Shown here in pieces: positions 7,664 to 14,184 of a stretch of DNA of 15,623 nucleotides. Position 1 is the stretch's first letter; each line of letters begins with the position of its first letter. The position numbers and the translations under genes are program-made. The stretch comes from Actinomycetota bacterium (GTDB lineage Bacteria; Actinomycetota; Actinomycetes; Acidothermales; Acidothermaceae): NCBI GenBank assembly GCA_003134755.1, contig PLCK01000101.1:5015-20637 (forward strand), given 5' to 3'. The notes beneath the pieces are model-generated. The model saw only the letters and a program-made list of their open reading frames with translations. It was not told the origin of the DNA and did no database searches.

Positions 7664-7857
7664 CGCGGCGTCCCTCCGTACATTGGGCCCTGGGCCTTGG
7701 GTGCAGGGTGTCCTGGGTGCAGGCTAACCAGCCGGGACGTCGCCCGCCGGTTGGCGCGACCGGTGCCGGGTCGGATACCCTCGTGCGGTTGCCCATGCGC
7801 GTGTTCGACACCGCGGGCCCCATTGTTCCTGTCCCACCTCGCGCTTGGAGTGTTCCC
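7664..7857. promoter_or_regulatory. Divergent promoter region between the DAK2/recG operon and rpmB
   Basis: This 194-bp gap is the longest gene-free stretch and must carry promoters for both the leftward operon and rpmB. For rpmB a candidate is TTGGCG at 7751-7756 with GATACC at 7774-7779 (17-base spacing), or TACCCT at 7776-7781 matching the actinobacterial TANNNT -10. For the leftward operon only a TAGCCT at 7727-7722 suggests a -10, without a clear -35. A 10-bp direct repeat lies at 7698-7723. The exact promoters are inference. Confidence 0.45.
7698..7723. repeat. 10-bp direct repeat in the DAK2-rpmB intergenic region
   Basis: TGGGTGCAGG occurs at 7698-7707 and again at 7714-7723, separated by 6 bases, so the copies are 16 bp apart start to start. 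It sits upstream of the DAK2 start and would fall in that gene's leader or promoter. It could be a tandem regulator site or a local duplication. Confidence 0.5.
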
Positions 7858-8046
7858 GTGGCTGCTGTCTGCGATGTCTGCGGCAAGGGTCCGGGCTTCG
7901 GCATGGCCGTCTCGTACTCGCACCACCGCACCCGCCGGCGCTTTAACCCGAACATCCAGACCGTGCGTGCCATCGTCGGCCGCGGCACCCGCAAGCGCCT
8001 GAACGTCTGCGCCTCGTGCATCAAGGCCGGCAAAGTCACCCGCTAG
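7858..8046 (+). CDS. rpmB: 50S ribosomal protein L28 (zinc-ribbon form)
   Basis: Large-subunit ribosomal protein of 62 residues from a GTG at 7858, with TTGGAG upstream at normal distance. The N-terminus MAAVCDVCGKGPGFG and the central HHRTRRRFNPNIQTVR are diagnostic of L28. Cys5/Cys8 and Cys51/Cys54 form a zinc ribbon, so like the L32 in this window it is the C+ type. It is transcribed alone and away from the DAK2/recG operon, the standard actinobacterial arrangement. Its TAG stop lies inside a CTAG that also supplies the stop of the opposing FMN reductase gene. The longer upstream open frame is not coding. Confidence 0.97.
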   Translation: MAAVCDVCGKGPGFGMAVSYSHHRTRRRFNPNIQTVRAIVGRGTRKRLNVCASCIKAGKVTR

Positions 8047-8591
8047 CCGCTCGGGCCAACATGCCCGGCTAGGACGTCGATCACCGCCGCGACCTTTGCC
8101 CGCATCGCCTCGTCGTGAATGACGCCAGCTTCGACGTCCTTGCGGGTCACTGGAATCCGGACGCAGGCAGCTTCGACGATGTCGGCACCGGTTCGTTCCA
8201 GCACCTTGCGCAGCGACTCGTGCGCGTCGTCGGCGCCGGTCGACACGTTGACCCAGGCCACCGGCTTGCCGTAGGTCTCGCCGCCGCCGACTGTCCAGTC
8301 GAGCAGGTTCTTGAACGAGCCGGGAAGCGCCCCGGCGTATTCGGGGGTGCAGAAGAGCAGCGCGTCAGCGGCTGCAATCTGGCGCCGCAGATCGGCCACC
8401 ACCGAGTCGAGCGGCTCGTGGTCGTCGTCCGGATTGAAGTGCGGGAGAGACCCCAGCGCCTGATAGCTGGACGCCGCGAGCCCGGCGTCGGCCGCGATGG
8501 TACCGGCACTCTGCAACAACGCCGCGTTCGTCGACCCGTTCCGTAGGCTGCCGCAGATAAGCAGCAGCCGGAAGGAGCGACCGCGTGTCAT
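8043..8591 (-). CDS. NADPH-dependent FMN reductase family flavoprotein
   Basis: 182-residue flavodoxin-like oxidoreductase of the NADPH-dependent FMN reductase/chromate-quinone reductase family. The FMN-phosphate loop GSLRNGSTN (14-22) follows the first strand LLLICG, and the second flavin loop is CTPEYAGALPGSFKNLLDW (81-99), which is highly typical. The substrate is not predictable; related proteins reduce free flavin, quinones, azo dyes or chromate. The ATG at 8591 has GAGG 8 bases upstream. A GTG at 8597 is too close to that site. Either start overlaps the first codons of the divergent cupin gene, so its promoter must lie inside the cupin coding sequence. Its stop overlaps that of rpmB by 4 bases. 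It is an accessory gene within the conserved block. Confidence 0.92.
   Translation of the reverse strand: MTRGRSFRLLLICGSLRNGSTNAALLQSAGTIAADAGLAASSYQALGSLPHFNPDDDHEPLDSVVADLRRQIAAADALLFCTPEYAGALPGSFKNLLDWTVGGGETYGKPVAWVNVSTGADDAHESLRKVLERTGADIVEAACVRIPVTRKDVEAGVIHDEAMRAKVAAVIDVLAGHVGPSG
8570..8577 (+). promoter_or_regulatory. Strong Shine-Dalgarno fixing the cupin start
   Basis: GGAAGGAG lies 7 bases before the GTG at 8585. This is among the best ribosome-binding sites in the window and argues that the cupin really starts there, although the start lies inside the 5' end of the opposing reductase gene. Confidence 0.7.
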
Positions 8592-9079
8592 ATCCACAAC
8601 CTCGTTATCTTGGCGACTCGGGAGAGGTCAGTGCAACGTATCGACCAGGTGAGCAGCCGCCCGATCTGGTGTACCGGTCGGGCACGCAGGTGCACTATCT
8701 CGCCTCGGGCGCCGCGACGAACGGGGCGTTCGGGCTCTACCGGTGGGAGATGGGCGTGGCGCCTGGGGGCGCCGACCCGCATTTCCACCGGGGATTCTCC
8801 GAGTCGTTCTACCTGCTCTCGGGCACCGTGCGCCTCTTTAACGGCGACGACTGGATCGACGCGACCACGGGAGACTTCCTGTACGTACCCGAGGGCGGAA
8901 TCCACGCGTTCCGCAACGAGTCGGGAGCACCGGCGTCGATGCTGATCCTGTTCTCGCCGGGCGCGCCGCGCGAGGAGTACTTCGAGACGCTTGCGCAGCT
9001 CGGCGCAGGCATGGAGATGAGCGACGAGCAGCGCGCCGAGTTCTTCGTGCGCCACGACAACAACTTCCTGCCGTCGTAA
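8585..9079 (+). CDS. Cupin-domain protein
   Basis: 164-residue single-domain cupin of unknown substrate. Cupin motif 1 is PHFHRGFSESFYLLSG, with metal-ligand candidates His66, His68 and Glu73. Motif 2 is GDFLYVPEGGIHAFRN, with His107 and the following Asn111. All four expected ligands of a metal-binding cupin are present, so it could be an enzyme (dioxygenase or isomerase type) or a ligand-binding protein. No DNA-binding domain, signal peptide or membrane segment is visible. The start is fixed by the strong ribosome-binding site. It is divergent from the FMN reductase with overlapping 5' ends, which hints at shared regulation. It converges on the GNAT gene with an 18-base gap. Confidence 0.9.
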   Translation: MSYPQPRYLGDSGEVSATYRPGEQPPDLVYRSGTQVHYLASGAATNGAFGLYRWEMGVAPGGADPHFHRGFSESFYLLSGTVRLFNGDDWIDATTGDFLYVPEGGIHAFRNESGAPASMLILFSPGAPREEYFETLAQLGAGMEMSDEQRAEFFVRHDNNFLPS

Positions 9080-9097
9080 ACGTCGGCCGCCCACTCG

Positions 9098-9619
9098 TCA
9101 GATACGGTTCTTCGCTCCCCCGTCGACCGCTGCTGCTCGCTCGCCGACCGCTGCCCCGGCGTCGAGCGTCTTCGCGAGATGCCTGGCCAGCGGGTGGCAT
9201 GCGTAGTGCCCGAACGGCTCGACGTCGAGGTAGCCCTCGGAGGCGTACAGCGCAATCGCCTCCGGTTGGTGCACGCCTGTTTCGAGGCGAAGCGTTGTTG
9301 CACCTAGCTCGACCGCCTCGCCCTCAAGCCTGTGCAGCAGCCGACGTGCGATCCCGCCGCGCCGAGCGTGCGGCGCGACGTACATCCGCTTCAGCTCGCC
9401 CACGCCGGGCTCGACCAGCCGTACTCCACCGCACGCGATCGGCTGATCGGCGTCCCACCCGATGAGGAAGATGCCTTGTGGCGGCGCGAATTGGGCTGCG
9501 GTCATCACGGTCGCGTCGCGTTGGCCGTAGCGGACCAGGTATTCCTGTTGCACGGCTTCGGTGAGCTCGACCGACACCGGAGCGTCGAACGCAGCGACCA
9601 GGAAACCGACGTCGCTCAC
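9098..9619 (-). CDS. GNAT family N-acetyltransferase
   Basis: 173-residue acetyltransferase of the GNAT fold. The acetyl-CoA-binding signature is LKRMYVAPHARRGGIARRLL (77-95), where RRGGIA is the pyrophosphate-binding loop (Q/RxxGxG/A). It is followed by GATTLRLETGVHQPEAIALY, a usual fourth-motif segment. The first 45 residues are a helical substrate-side region. A poorly conserved, Ala-rich tail of about 20 residues ends the protein. The substrate cannot be predicted. The GTG at 9619 shares GTGA with the thiD stop (4-base overlap), so it is translated with thiD. The longer frame extending into thiD is a shadow. Confidence 0.92.
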   Translation of the reverse strand: MSDVGFLVAAFDAPVSVELTEAVQQEYLVRYGQRDATVMTAAQFAPPQGIFLIGWDADQPIACGGVRLVEPGVGELKRMYVAPHARRGGIARRLLHRLEGEAVELGATTLRLETGVHQPEAIALYASEGYLDVEPFGHYACHPLARHLAKTLDAGAAVGERAAAVDGGAKNRI

Positions 9620-10407
9620 AGCCGCTCCTGCCAGCCGTGATCGACAGGGCCGATGCCCGCTCCGAGCGCGAATCCGGCTTCGATCGCGCCGGTGACGTAG
9701 TTCTTCGCGCACGCCACCGCGCCGGGTACGTCGTGCCCGAGCGCGAGGAAGCTGGCGATCGCGCTCGCGAGCGTGCAACCGGTGCCGTGGGTGTGCCGGT
9801 TGTCGAGCCGCGCGGCTCGAAACGTCTGTGACGTCGTCCCGTCGAACAGCAGATCGACAGCCTCGTCGCCCTCGAGGTGGCCGCCTTTCACCAGCACCCA
9901 ACTCGCCCCGAGCGCGTGGACCGCCTGTGCTGCCTCGCGCAGGCCCGCCTCGTCGGTTACCTTCACCCCGGTCAGTTGCGCGACCTCGTAGAGGTTGGGC
10001 GTCACGACAGTGGCCACCGGCAGCAGTTCGGCCTTCATAGCCTCGATCGCGTCAGCCGCAAGCAGCGGATCACCGTGCTTGGACACACAAACGGGATCGA
10101 CGACGACCGGGACGCCGAGATCGCCCAGCACGCCAGCCACCAAAGACACCAGCGCGGACGACGCGAGCATGCCGGTCTTGACAGCGTCAACGCCGATGTC
10201 GGCCAGCACCGAGTCGAGCTGCGCCGCGACGGCAACCGGTGGCAACTCCCAGTAACCCTGCACGCCGACCGAATTCTGCGCTGTGACTGCGGTCACGACG
10301 CTCATGCCATGCACGCCGCAGGCCAGCATGGTCTTCAGATCGGCCTGGATTCCGGCGCCGCCGCCGGAATCGGAGCCGGCGACGGTCAACACACGTGGCG
10401 GTGTCAT
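9616..10407 (-). CDS. thiD: Bifunctional hydroxymethylpyrimidine kinase / phosphomethylpyrimidine kinase
   Basis: Phosphorylates the pyrimidine moiety of thiamine (HMP to HMP-P to HMP-PP). The protein is 263 residues with the ribokinase fold. Family motifs are VAGSDSGGGAGIQADLKT (9-26), TAQNSVGVQGYW (42-53), VVVDPVCVSKHGDPLL (101-116), VTPNLYEVAQLTG and the active-site loop HTHGTGCTLASAIA (205-218), with Cys211 in the GTGC anion hole. The usual DPVM is DPVC here. The ATG at 10407 gives a standard family N-terminus but has a weak ribosome-binding site. A GTG at 10428 overlapping the EamA stop (GTGA) is an alternative adding 7 residues. It is co-transcribed with the EamA transporter upstream and the GNAT gene downstream. 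Confidence 0.95.
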   Translation of the reverse strand: MTPPRVLTVAGSDSGGGAGIQADLKTMLACGVHGMSVVTAVTAQNSVGVQGYWELPPVAVAAQLDSVLADIGVDAVKTGMLASSALVSLVAGVLGDLGVPVVVDPVCVSKHGDPLLAADAIEAMKAELLPVATVVTPNLYEVAQLTGVKVTDEAGLREAAQAVHALGASWVLVKGGHLEGDEAVDLLFDGTTSQTFRAARLDNRHTHGTGCTLASAIASFLALGHDVPGAVACAKNYVTGAIEAGFALGAGIGPVDHGWQERL

Positions 10408-10424
10408 CTCGCCATTCTGACCGA

Positions 10425-11303
10425 TCACTCTGACGGAATCGCTCGGGCTCCCGACCGGATCACCAACGCGAGTCCGGTCAGTAGGAGCGCGGCAGCCGGC
10501 AGCTGCTCGAGCCGGACATGCTGGTGAAGGAAGATCGCCGCGATGATGGTCGCGCCAGGAACCTCGAACAGGATGGACAGACTGACGACGGTCGCACTTG
10601 TCGACTTCAGTACGAGGTTGAACACCGTGTGCCCGAGCAGCTGTGCACCGGCAGTGATGGCGGCGATGCGCAGCCAGTCCGCCCCGGAGTACCCGCCCAG
10701 CCGCTGGCCACCGATCAGACACACCACGACGAGCAGGATCGACGTGTTGAGATAACACAGCGCGGCGTATGTCGTCGTGCCCACCGTGCGTCTGACTGCT
10801 GCGCCCGCCGTGACGTAGCCGGCCGCGAAGATGCCGCCGATCAGCGCGATGACGTCCCCGAAGAGTGCGCGGCCCGACAGCCTCACGTCGATCCCGGCCA
10901 CCAGCCCGACTGCAAGCACGCCGAGGCCGATCCCGATCCAGGCTCCGCGGCCGATCGAGGCGCCGCGGCTACGCGCCCACAGCGCAGCCCAGATCGGCTG
11001 AGTGGCGACGAGCGCGGTGGCCGACGCAACCGACGTGTAGCGCAGGCTCGGAATCCAGGTTCCGAAATGGCAGGCCAGCAACAGGCCGGCCCCGCCGATC
11101 AACCCCCATTCCCTGCGAGTAAGCGACCGCAGCTGAGCGAGATTGCGAAGCAAGGCATAGGGCAGGAGCACGCCCGCCGCTAATGCGTTCCGCCAGAACG
11201 CGACAGCCATTGCGGGGGCAACCGTCGCGGCGATGAGCGGCCCCGATGTCGACACGGCGGTGATCGCGACGGCAATCAACGCCAGGTCGGTACGCGACGG
11301 CAT
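10425..11303 (-). CDS. EamA (DMT superfamily) transporter
   Basis: 292-residue integral membrane protein with about ten hydrophobic helices in two EamA repeats, the standard architecture of drug/metabolite transporters. Characteristic sequence includes AFWRNALAAGVLLPYALL (end of helix 2 and helix 3), the SLRYTSVASATALVATQPIWAAL segment (helix 4), and LKSTSATVVSLSILFEVPGATIIAAIFL, the equivalent segment of the second repeat. The ATG at 11303 gives a typical start right before helix 1, but has no clear ribosome-binding site. A GTG at 11348 is possible. Upstream frame beyond that is antisense to the small membrane-protein gene and not part of this protein. It may be translationally coupled to thiD, which makes a thiamine-related substrate conceivable but unproven. 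Confidence 0.88.
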   Translation of the reverse strand: MPSRTDLALIAVAITAVSTSGPLIAATVAPAMAVAFWRNALAAGVLLPYALLRNLAQLRSLTRREWGLIGGAGLLLACHFGTWIPSLRYTSVASATALVATQPIWAALWARSRGASIGRGAWIGIGLGVLAVGLVAGIDVRLSGRALFGDVIALIGGIFAAGYVTAGAAVRRTVGTTTYAALCYLNTSILLVVVCLIGGQRLGGYSGADWLRIAAITAGAQLLGHTVFNLVLKSTSATVVSLSILFEVPGATIIAAIFLHQHVRLEQLPAAALLLTGLALVIRSGARAIPSE

Positions 11304-11424
11304 CGCCAGTTCGTGCGCTGGTCCAGCCGTCGTCTCACGCACCGGCACATGATGCCAGGTGACCGCCCGCCGACCCGGCGATCGGGACTGACGTCGAGGC
11401 GGCGGCCGGGTGCACACTATGGAC

Positions 11425-11595
11425 ATGCCACCCGAGGCCGCGCTGGAGCCGCCGACGCCGACCAGCTGGAACGACGAACGCCCGCCCTTCCGCTGGGGCC
11501 GGCGCGAGCGGCTCGCCCTCTTCGGTCTGGTGTTCGTCGTCGCGCTCTTCGTGGTCATCCCGGTCGTCGCGATGTTCACTGCCCGACCGACCTGA
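11425..11595 (+). CDS. Small single-pass membrane protein, unknown function
   Basis: I do not recognise a family. From ATG 11425 the product is about 56 residues (MPPEAALEPPTPTSWN...). ATG 11419 or GTG 11410 would add a few more. A Pro/Glu-rich N-terminus is followed by the basic patch WGRRER, a single hydrophobic helix LALFGLVFVVALFVVIPVVA, and a short tail. By the positive-inside rule the N-terminus is cytoplasmic. Codons show the strong G/C third-position bias of real genes here, the main evidence that it is coding. No strong ribosome-binding site precedes any of the starts; a GAGG at 11396-11399 would suit GTG 11410. It is divergent from EamA and converges on thiL with a 12-base gap. Confidence 0.65.
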   Translation: MPPEAALEPPTPTSWNDERPPFRWGRRERLALFGLVFVVALFVVIPVVAMFTARPT

Positions 11596-11607
11596 ACCGA
11601 CCCGCGC

Positions 11608-12552
11608 TCACGCGAAGTGGTCGAACCCGCCTGCGGAATAGGGCTCCTCATCAACGAGCACGTCGCCGTCGCCATCAGCCGCTACCACGGTCCCGATGAT
11701 GTGCCAGCCGACCGGCACGGCGGCCGACGAGGCGAACGTCGCCACCAGCGCGTGGTCTTCGCCGCCATTGAGAATCCAGTTCAGCGGGTCGACGCCGAGC
11801 GCTGAACCTACTTGCGCGAGAGCGTCGGGGATCTCGAAAGCCGCGCGCCGGATCTCGATCCGAACGCCACTCGCGGTTGCCACGTGCCCGAGGTCGGCGA
11901 CCAGCCCGTCGCTCACGTCGACCATCGAGGTCGCACCGGCCCTGGCGGCGTCCGGGCCTGCCGGGTACGGAGGAACGGGTCGTCGATGACCGTCGACCAC
12001 CGCGCGTGGCGACCGGAATCCCTTGCTCAGTGTCGCCAGGCCGGCCGCGGCCCAGCCAAGCCGGCCCGCGAATGCCACGACGTCACCCGCCCGGGCGCCC
12101 GCACGGGTTACCGGCGGGCGTCCCTCGAGGTCGCCAAGTGCGGTGGCCGCGATCAGCAGCACGTCGCTGCGTACGACGTCGCCACCCACGACACCGGCGC
12201 CAACGAGATCACATTCGTCACGCAGTCCGTCGGCGAAGCGCTCGGCCCAGAACGCCGGCAGGTCCGGCGGCGCCGCGAGGCCCACGAGGAGCGCGGTGGG
12301 CACCGCGCCCATTGCCGCGACATCGGCCAGGTTCTGCGCGGCCGCCTTCCGGCCGACGTCGTACGGTGTGGACCAGTCACGGCGAAAGTGCCTGCCGTCG
12401 ACGAGGAGATCGGTCGTCGCGACCACTCGGCCGTCAGGCACGGTCACGACCGCGGCGTCGTCGCCAGGCCCGAGCACGGTGTGGCCGCCAACCGGCAGGC
12501 GCGAAACGATGCGCGCGATCAGACCGAACTCGCCGAGGTCGCCGATACTGAT
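11608..12552 (-). CDS. thiL: Thiamine-monophosphate kinase, apparent AUC start
   Basis: Phosphorylates thiamine monophosphate to the active cofactor thiamine diphosphate. Motifs counted from 12552: GDLGEFGLIARI near the N-terminus, LGPGDDAAVV (27-36), TTDLLVDGRHFRRDW, the QNLADVAAMGA metal/ATP region, AGVVGGDVVRSD, MVDVSDGLVADLGH and LNGGEDHALVATF. The length of 314 is normal. The start is odd. Family homology extends to GDLGEF, but the frame has no ATG, GTG or TTG between the TGA at 12558-12556 and the GTG at 12477; the only near-cognate codon there is a CTG inside the LIARI segment. A GTG start at 12477 would remove the conserved first 25 residues. An ATC at 12552 sits 6 bases after a near-perfect GGAGG, exactly where homologues begin. 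An AUC start or a point sequence error are the options. Confidence 0.93.
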   Translation of the reverse strand: MSIGDLGEFGLIARIVSRLPVGGHTVLGPGDDAAVVTVPDGRVVATTDLLVDGRHFRRDWSTPYDVGRKAAAQNLADVAAMGAVPTALLVGLAAPPDLPAFWAERFADGLRDECDLVGAGVVGGDVVRSDVLLIAATALGDLEGRPPVTRAGARAGDVVAFAGRLGWAAAGLATLSKGFRSPRAVVDGHRRPVPPYPAGPDAARAGATSMVDVSDGLVADLGHVATASGVRIEIRRAAFEIPDALAQVGSALGVDPLNWILNGGEDHALVATFASSAAVPVGWHIIGTVVAADGDGDVLVDEEPYSAGGFDHFA

Positions 12553-12683
12553 CTCTCACCTCCCGGCAGCGCTTGCTACGGTGTGACCCACATTGTTGGA
12601 CATCCTCGTATCGGACGCCGGTTGGCTTACCTGGTCGATCGTCTCGCACGACATCCGCCCACGACCTCGGAGGGACGCGCCCC
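12553..12683. promoter_or_regulatory. Divergent intergenic region between thiL and the Lrp-like gene
   Basis: 131 bp that should hold both promoters. I see no convincing -35/-10 pair; TTGGAC near 12597 is only suggestive. A small palindrome, TGTG-ACC-CACA, lies at 12582-12592. No thiamine-riboswitch-like conserved core is recognisable by eye on either strand. Confidence 0.35.
12556..12563 (-). promoter_or_regulatory. Very strong Shine-Dalgarno of thiL
   Basis: The sense strand reads GGAGGTGA, matching the 16S anti-Shine-Dalgarno almost completely, and ends 3 bases before the ATC at 12552. It contains the in-frame TGA that rules out any further upstream extension, so it decides that initiation occurs at or near 12552. 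Confidence 0.7.
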
Positions 12684-12917
12684 ATGGTGCAGGCATACAT
12701 CCTCATTCAGACAGAGGTCGGCAAGGCCGCCTCGGTGGCCCGCGAAATCTCGGGCATGAAGGGCGTCACGCTCGCTGAAGACGTGACCGGCCCCTATGAC
12801 GTCATCGTGCGTGCCGAGGCGCGCAACATCGACGAGATGGGCCGCATGGTGGTCGCACAGGTGCAAAGCGTCGACGGCATCACCCGCACCCTCACTTGCC
12901 CGGTCGTCCACCTCTAG
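12684..12917 (+). CDS. Stand-alone Lrp/AsnC ligand-binding (RAM) domain protein
   Basis: 77-residue protein consisting only of the effector-binding/oligomerisation domain of Lrp/AsnC regulators, without a helix-turn-helix. The AYILIQTEVGKAASVAREI strand-helix, the central GVTLAEDVTGPYDVIVRAEA strands, and the final VDGITRTLTCPVVHL are typical of the alpha-beta sandwich. Such proteins form ring oligomers and may sense amino acids or modulate full-length Lrp proteins. The target is unknown. The ATG at 12684 has GGAGGG upstream. The extended frame back to 12573 has no family sequence and is ignored. It neighbours thiL divergently, as in related actinomycetes as I recall them. Confidence 0.92.
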   Translation: MVQAYILIQTEVGKAASVAREISGMKGVTLAEDVTGPYDVIVRAEARNIDEMGRMVVAQVQSVDGITRTLTCPVVHL

Positions 12918-13829
12918 GTGCTCTCCGAAACCGTCCGCCGCTGGGTATGCGACGCCAGCGGCGCGGCGCTCGTCAGTTCGAGCGAGCTTCCAGGGGCGAC
13001 ATCGTCCAGCGTGGTGCTCCTCGAATTCGACGATGGATCCCGCAGAGTGCTGCGCCTGCACACCAAGGACGACTGGCTGGCCCGAGAGCCCGATCTCGCA
13101 ACCCGCGAGGCGATTGCCTTGCAAGCCCTCGCTGGAACACCGGTCATCGCACCGGCTCTCATCGCCGTCGATGAGGCCGGCGAGTTCTGCGGTCGCCCGG
13201 CCGTCCTGATGAGCATGTTGCCGGGCCGCGCCGACCTGTCCAACGCAACGCCTGAACGCCTCGGCGTTCTCGCCGGCGCGCTCGCTCCGCTGCATCCGCT
13301 CGCCGTGCCTGCCGGGTTGCCGGGGTTCGCGCCGTACCTCGCGGCCGCCGAACGGATCGTGCCGAGCTGGACGTCGATTCCGCAGGTGTGGTGGGCAGCC
13401 ATCGAGATCTGCGCCGGCCCGGCGCCGTCCGGGGCGCAGGGCTTGATCCATCGCGACTACCACCCTGGCAACGTGCTGTTCGAGGGCCGCGAACTGACCG
13501 GCATCGTCGACTGGGTCAACACGTGCGCCGGACCGCCGGAGATCGACGTCGCGCACTGCCGGGTCAATCTGGCGATCGTGCACGGCGTAGAGGTAGCCGA
13601 TGCGTTCGCCGCCGAGTGCGGAACCGACCCGCGGCGACAGGCCTACTGGGACCTGGTCGACTGCCTCGACCTGTTCGAAGCCGAGGCGCGCGAATCAGCC
13701 GAACCCGACCTGGTGGCCGCACTCGACGCGCTGCACGCGATGGGCGCGCCGCCACTGAAGCAGGAGCTCGTCAACCAGCGCATCGACGACTACCTACGTG
13801 ACGCTGTGCGCCGGTGGGAATTGGCTTAG
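12918..13829 (+). CDS. Aminoglycoside phosphotransferase (APH)-fold kinase
   Basis: 303-residue protein with the APH/choline-kinase-like fold. The catalytic loop is GLIHRDYHPGNVLF (175-188), with Asp180 as catalytic base and Asn185 as metal ligand. The GIVDW motif (195-199) supplies Asp198, the DFG-equivalent, followed by GPPEIDVAHCRVNLA. The N-lobe (about 1-100) has EFDDGSRRVLRLHTKDDWL and TREAIALQAL, providing the ATP-binding lysine/arginine region and helix C. The substrate is not predictable; most chromosomal members are not resistance enzymes. The GTG start follows the Lrp-like gene's TAG with no gap (TAGGTG), so translation is probably coupled. Its stop overlaps the HxlR stop by 4 bases on the opposite strand. 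Confidence 0.9.
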   Translation: MLSETVRRWVCDASGAALVSSSELPGATSSSVVLLEFDDGSRRVLRLHTKDDWLAREPDLATREAIALQALAGTPVIAPALIAVDEAGEFCGRPAVLMSMLPGRADLSNATPERLGVLAGALAPLHPLAVPAGLPGFAPYLAAAERIVPSWTSIPQVWWAAIEICAGPAPSGAQGLIHRDYHPGNVLFEGRELTGIVDWVNTCAGPPEIDVAHCRVNLAIVHGVEVADAFAAECGTDPRRQAYWDLVDCLDLFEAEARESAEPDLVAALDALHAMGAPPLKQELVNQRIDDYLRDAVRRWELA

Positions 13830-14170
13830 GTCAGCGCGAGCGCGTGCTCTTCGGACCACGTGCACAGCGCGGTGAGTACCGGCCGTAGAGACTCGCCAAG
13901 CTCGGTCAGTGCGTACTCCACATGCGGAGGGACGACGGGGTAGACCGTGCGCGCCACCAGGCCGTGTTCCTCGAGACCGCGCAACGTCTGGGTCAGCATC
14001 TTCTGGGACACTCCGCCGAGCAGCCGCCGGAGCTGGCCGTTCCGCAACGGCCCCGATGCCAGCGCATAAACGACGAGCGCTGCCCACTTGTCGGCGATGA
14101 GCTGCAACAGCCGCCTCGATCCACAGTTGGGATCGAACACATCGGGCCGGACGTCGGTGGCGGCGGGCAT
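13826..14170 (-). CDS. HxlR-family transcriptional regulator
   Basis: 114-residue winged-helix regulator of the HxlR family. Typical features are the single N-terminal cysteine in DPNCGSRRLLQLIADKWAALVVYALASGPLRNGQLRRLL (Cys at about 17, a position that serves as redox or electrophile sensor in several members), GVSQKMLTQTLRGLEEHGLVARTVYPVVPPHVEYALTELGESLRPVL (recognition helix and wing), and a short dimerisation helix. A second Cys lies near the C-terminus (TALCTWSEEHA). The ATG at 14170 has AGGAGG 6 bases upstream. The extended frame through the intergenic region is not coding. It is divergent from the MBL-fold hydrolase, which is its likely target, with a palindromic site between. Confidence 0.94.
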   Translation of the reverse strand: MPAATDVRPDVFDPNCGSRRLLQLIADKWAALVVYALASGPLRNGQLRRLLGGVSQKMLTQTLRGLEEHGLVARTVYPVVPPHVEYALTELGESLRPVLTALCTWSEEHALALT

Positions 14171-14184
14171 GCGACTCCTCCTTC

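Noticed and set aside
10408..10758. N-terminal extension of thiD back to 10758
   Set aside because: The extension is antisense-like sequence within the EamA gene; family homology starts at about 10407.
11304..11675. N-terminal extension of the EamA protein
   Set aside because: Ser/Arg-rich, without membrane character, and antisense to the small membrane-protein gene.
12582..12592. TGTG-ACC-CACA palindrome as a CRP-type operator
   Set aside because: Too short and imperfect for a CRP site, and short palindromes are expected by chance. Noted only in the intergenic entry.
12553..12683. TPP riboswitch upstream of thiL
   Set aside because: The conserved TPP-box bases and a suitable long leader are not visible. 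thiL is preceded directly by a strong Shine-Dalgarno.
11812..12759. 315-residue plus-strand frame
   Set aside because: Antisense to thiL across nearly its whole length; no domain.
12627..13583. 318-residue minus-strand frame
   Set aside because: Antisense to the Lrp-like and APH-fold genes, whose motifs are unambiguous.
12918..13829. Antibiotic resistance gene (aminoglycoside phosphotransferase)
   Set aside because: It shares the fold and catalytic loop, but nothing indicates aminoglycoside specificity or mobility. Most chromosomal APH-fold proteins act on other substrates.
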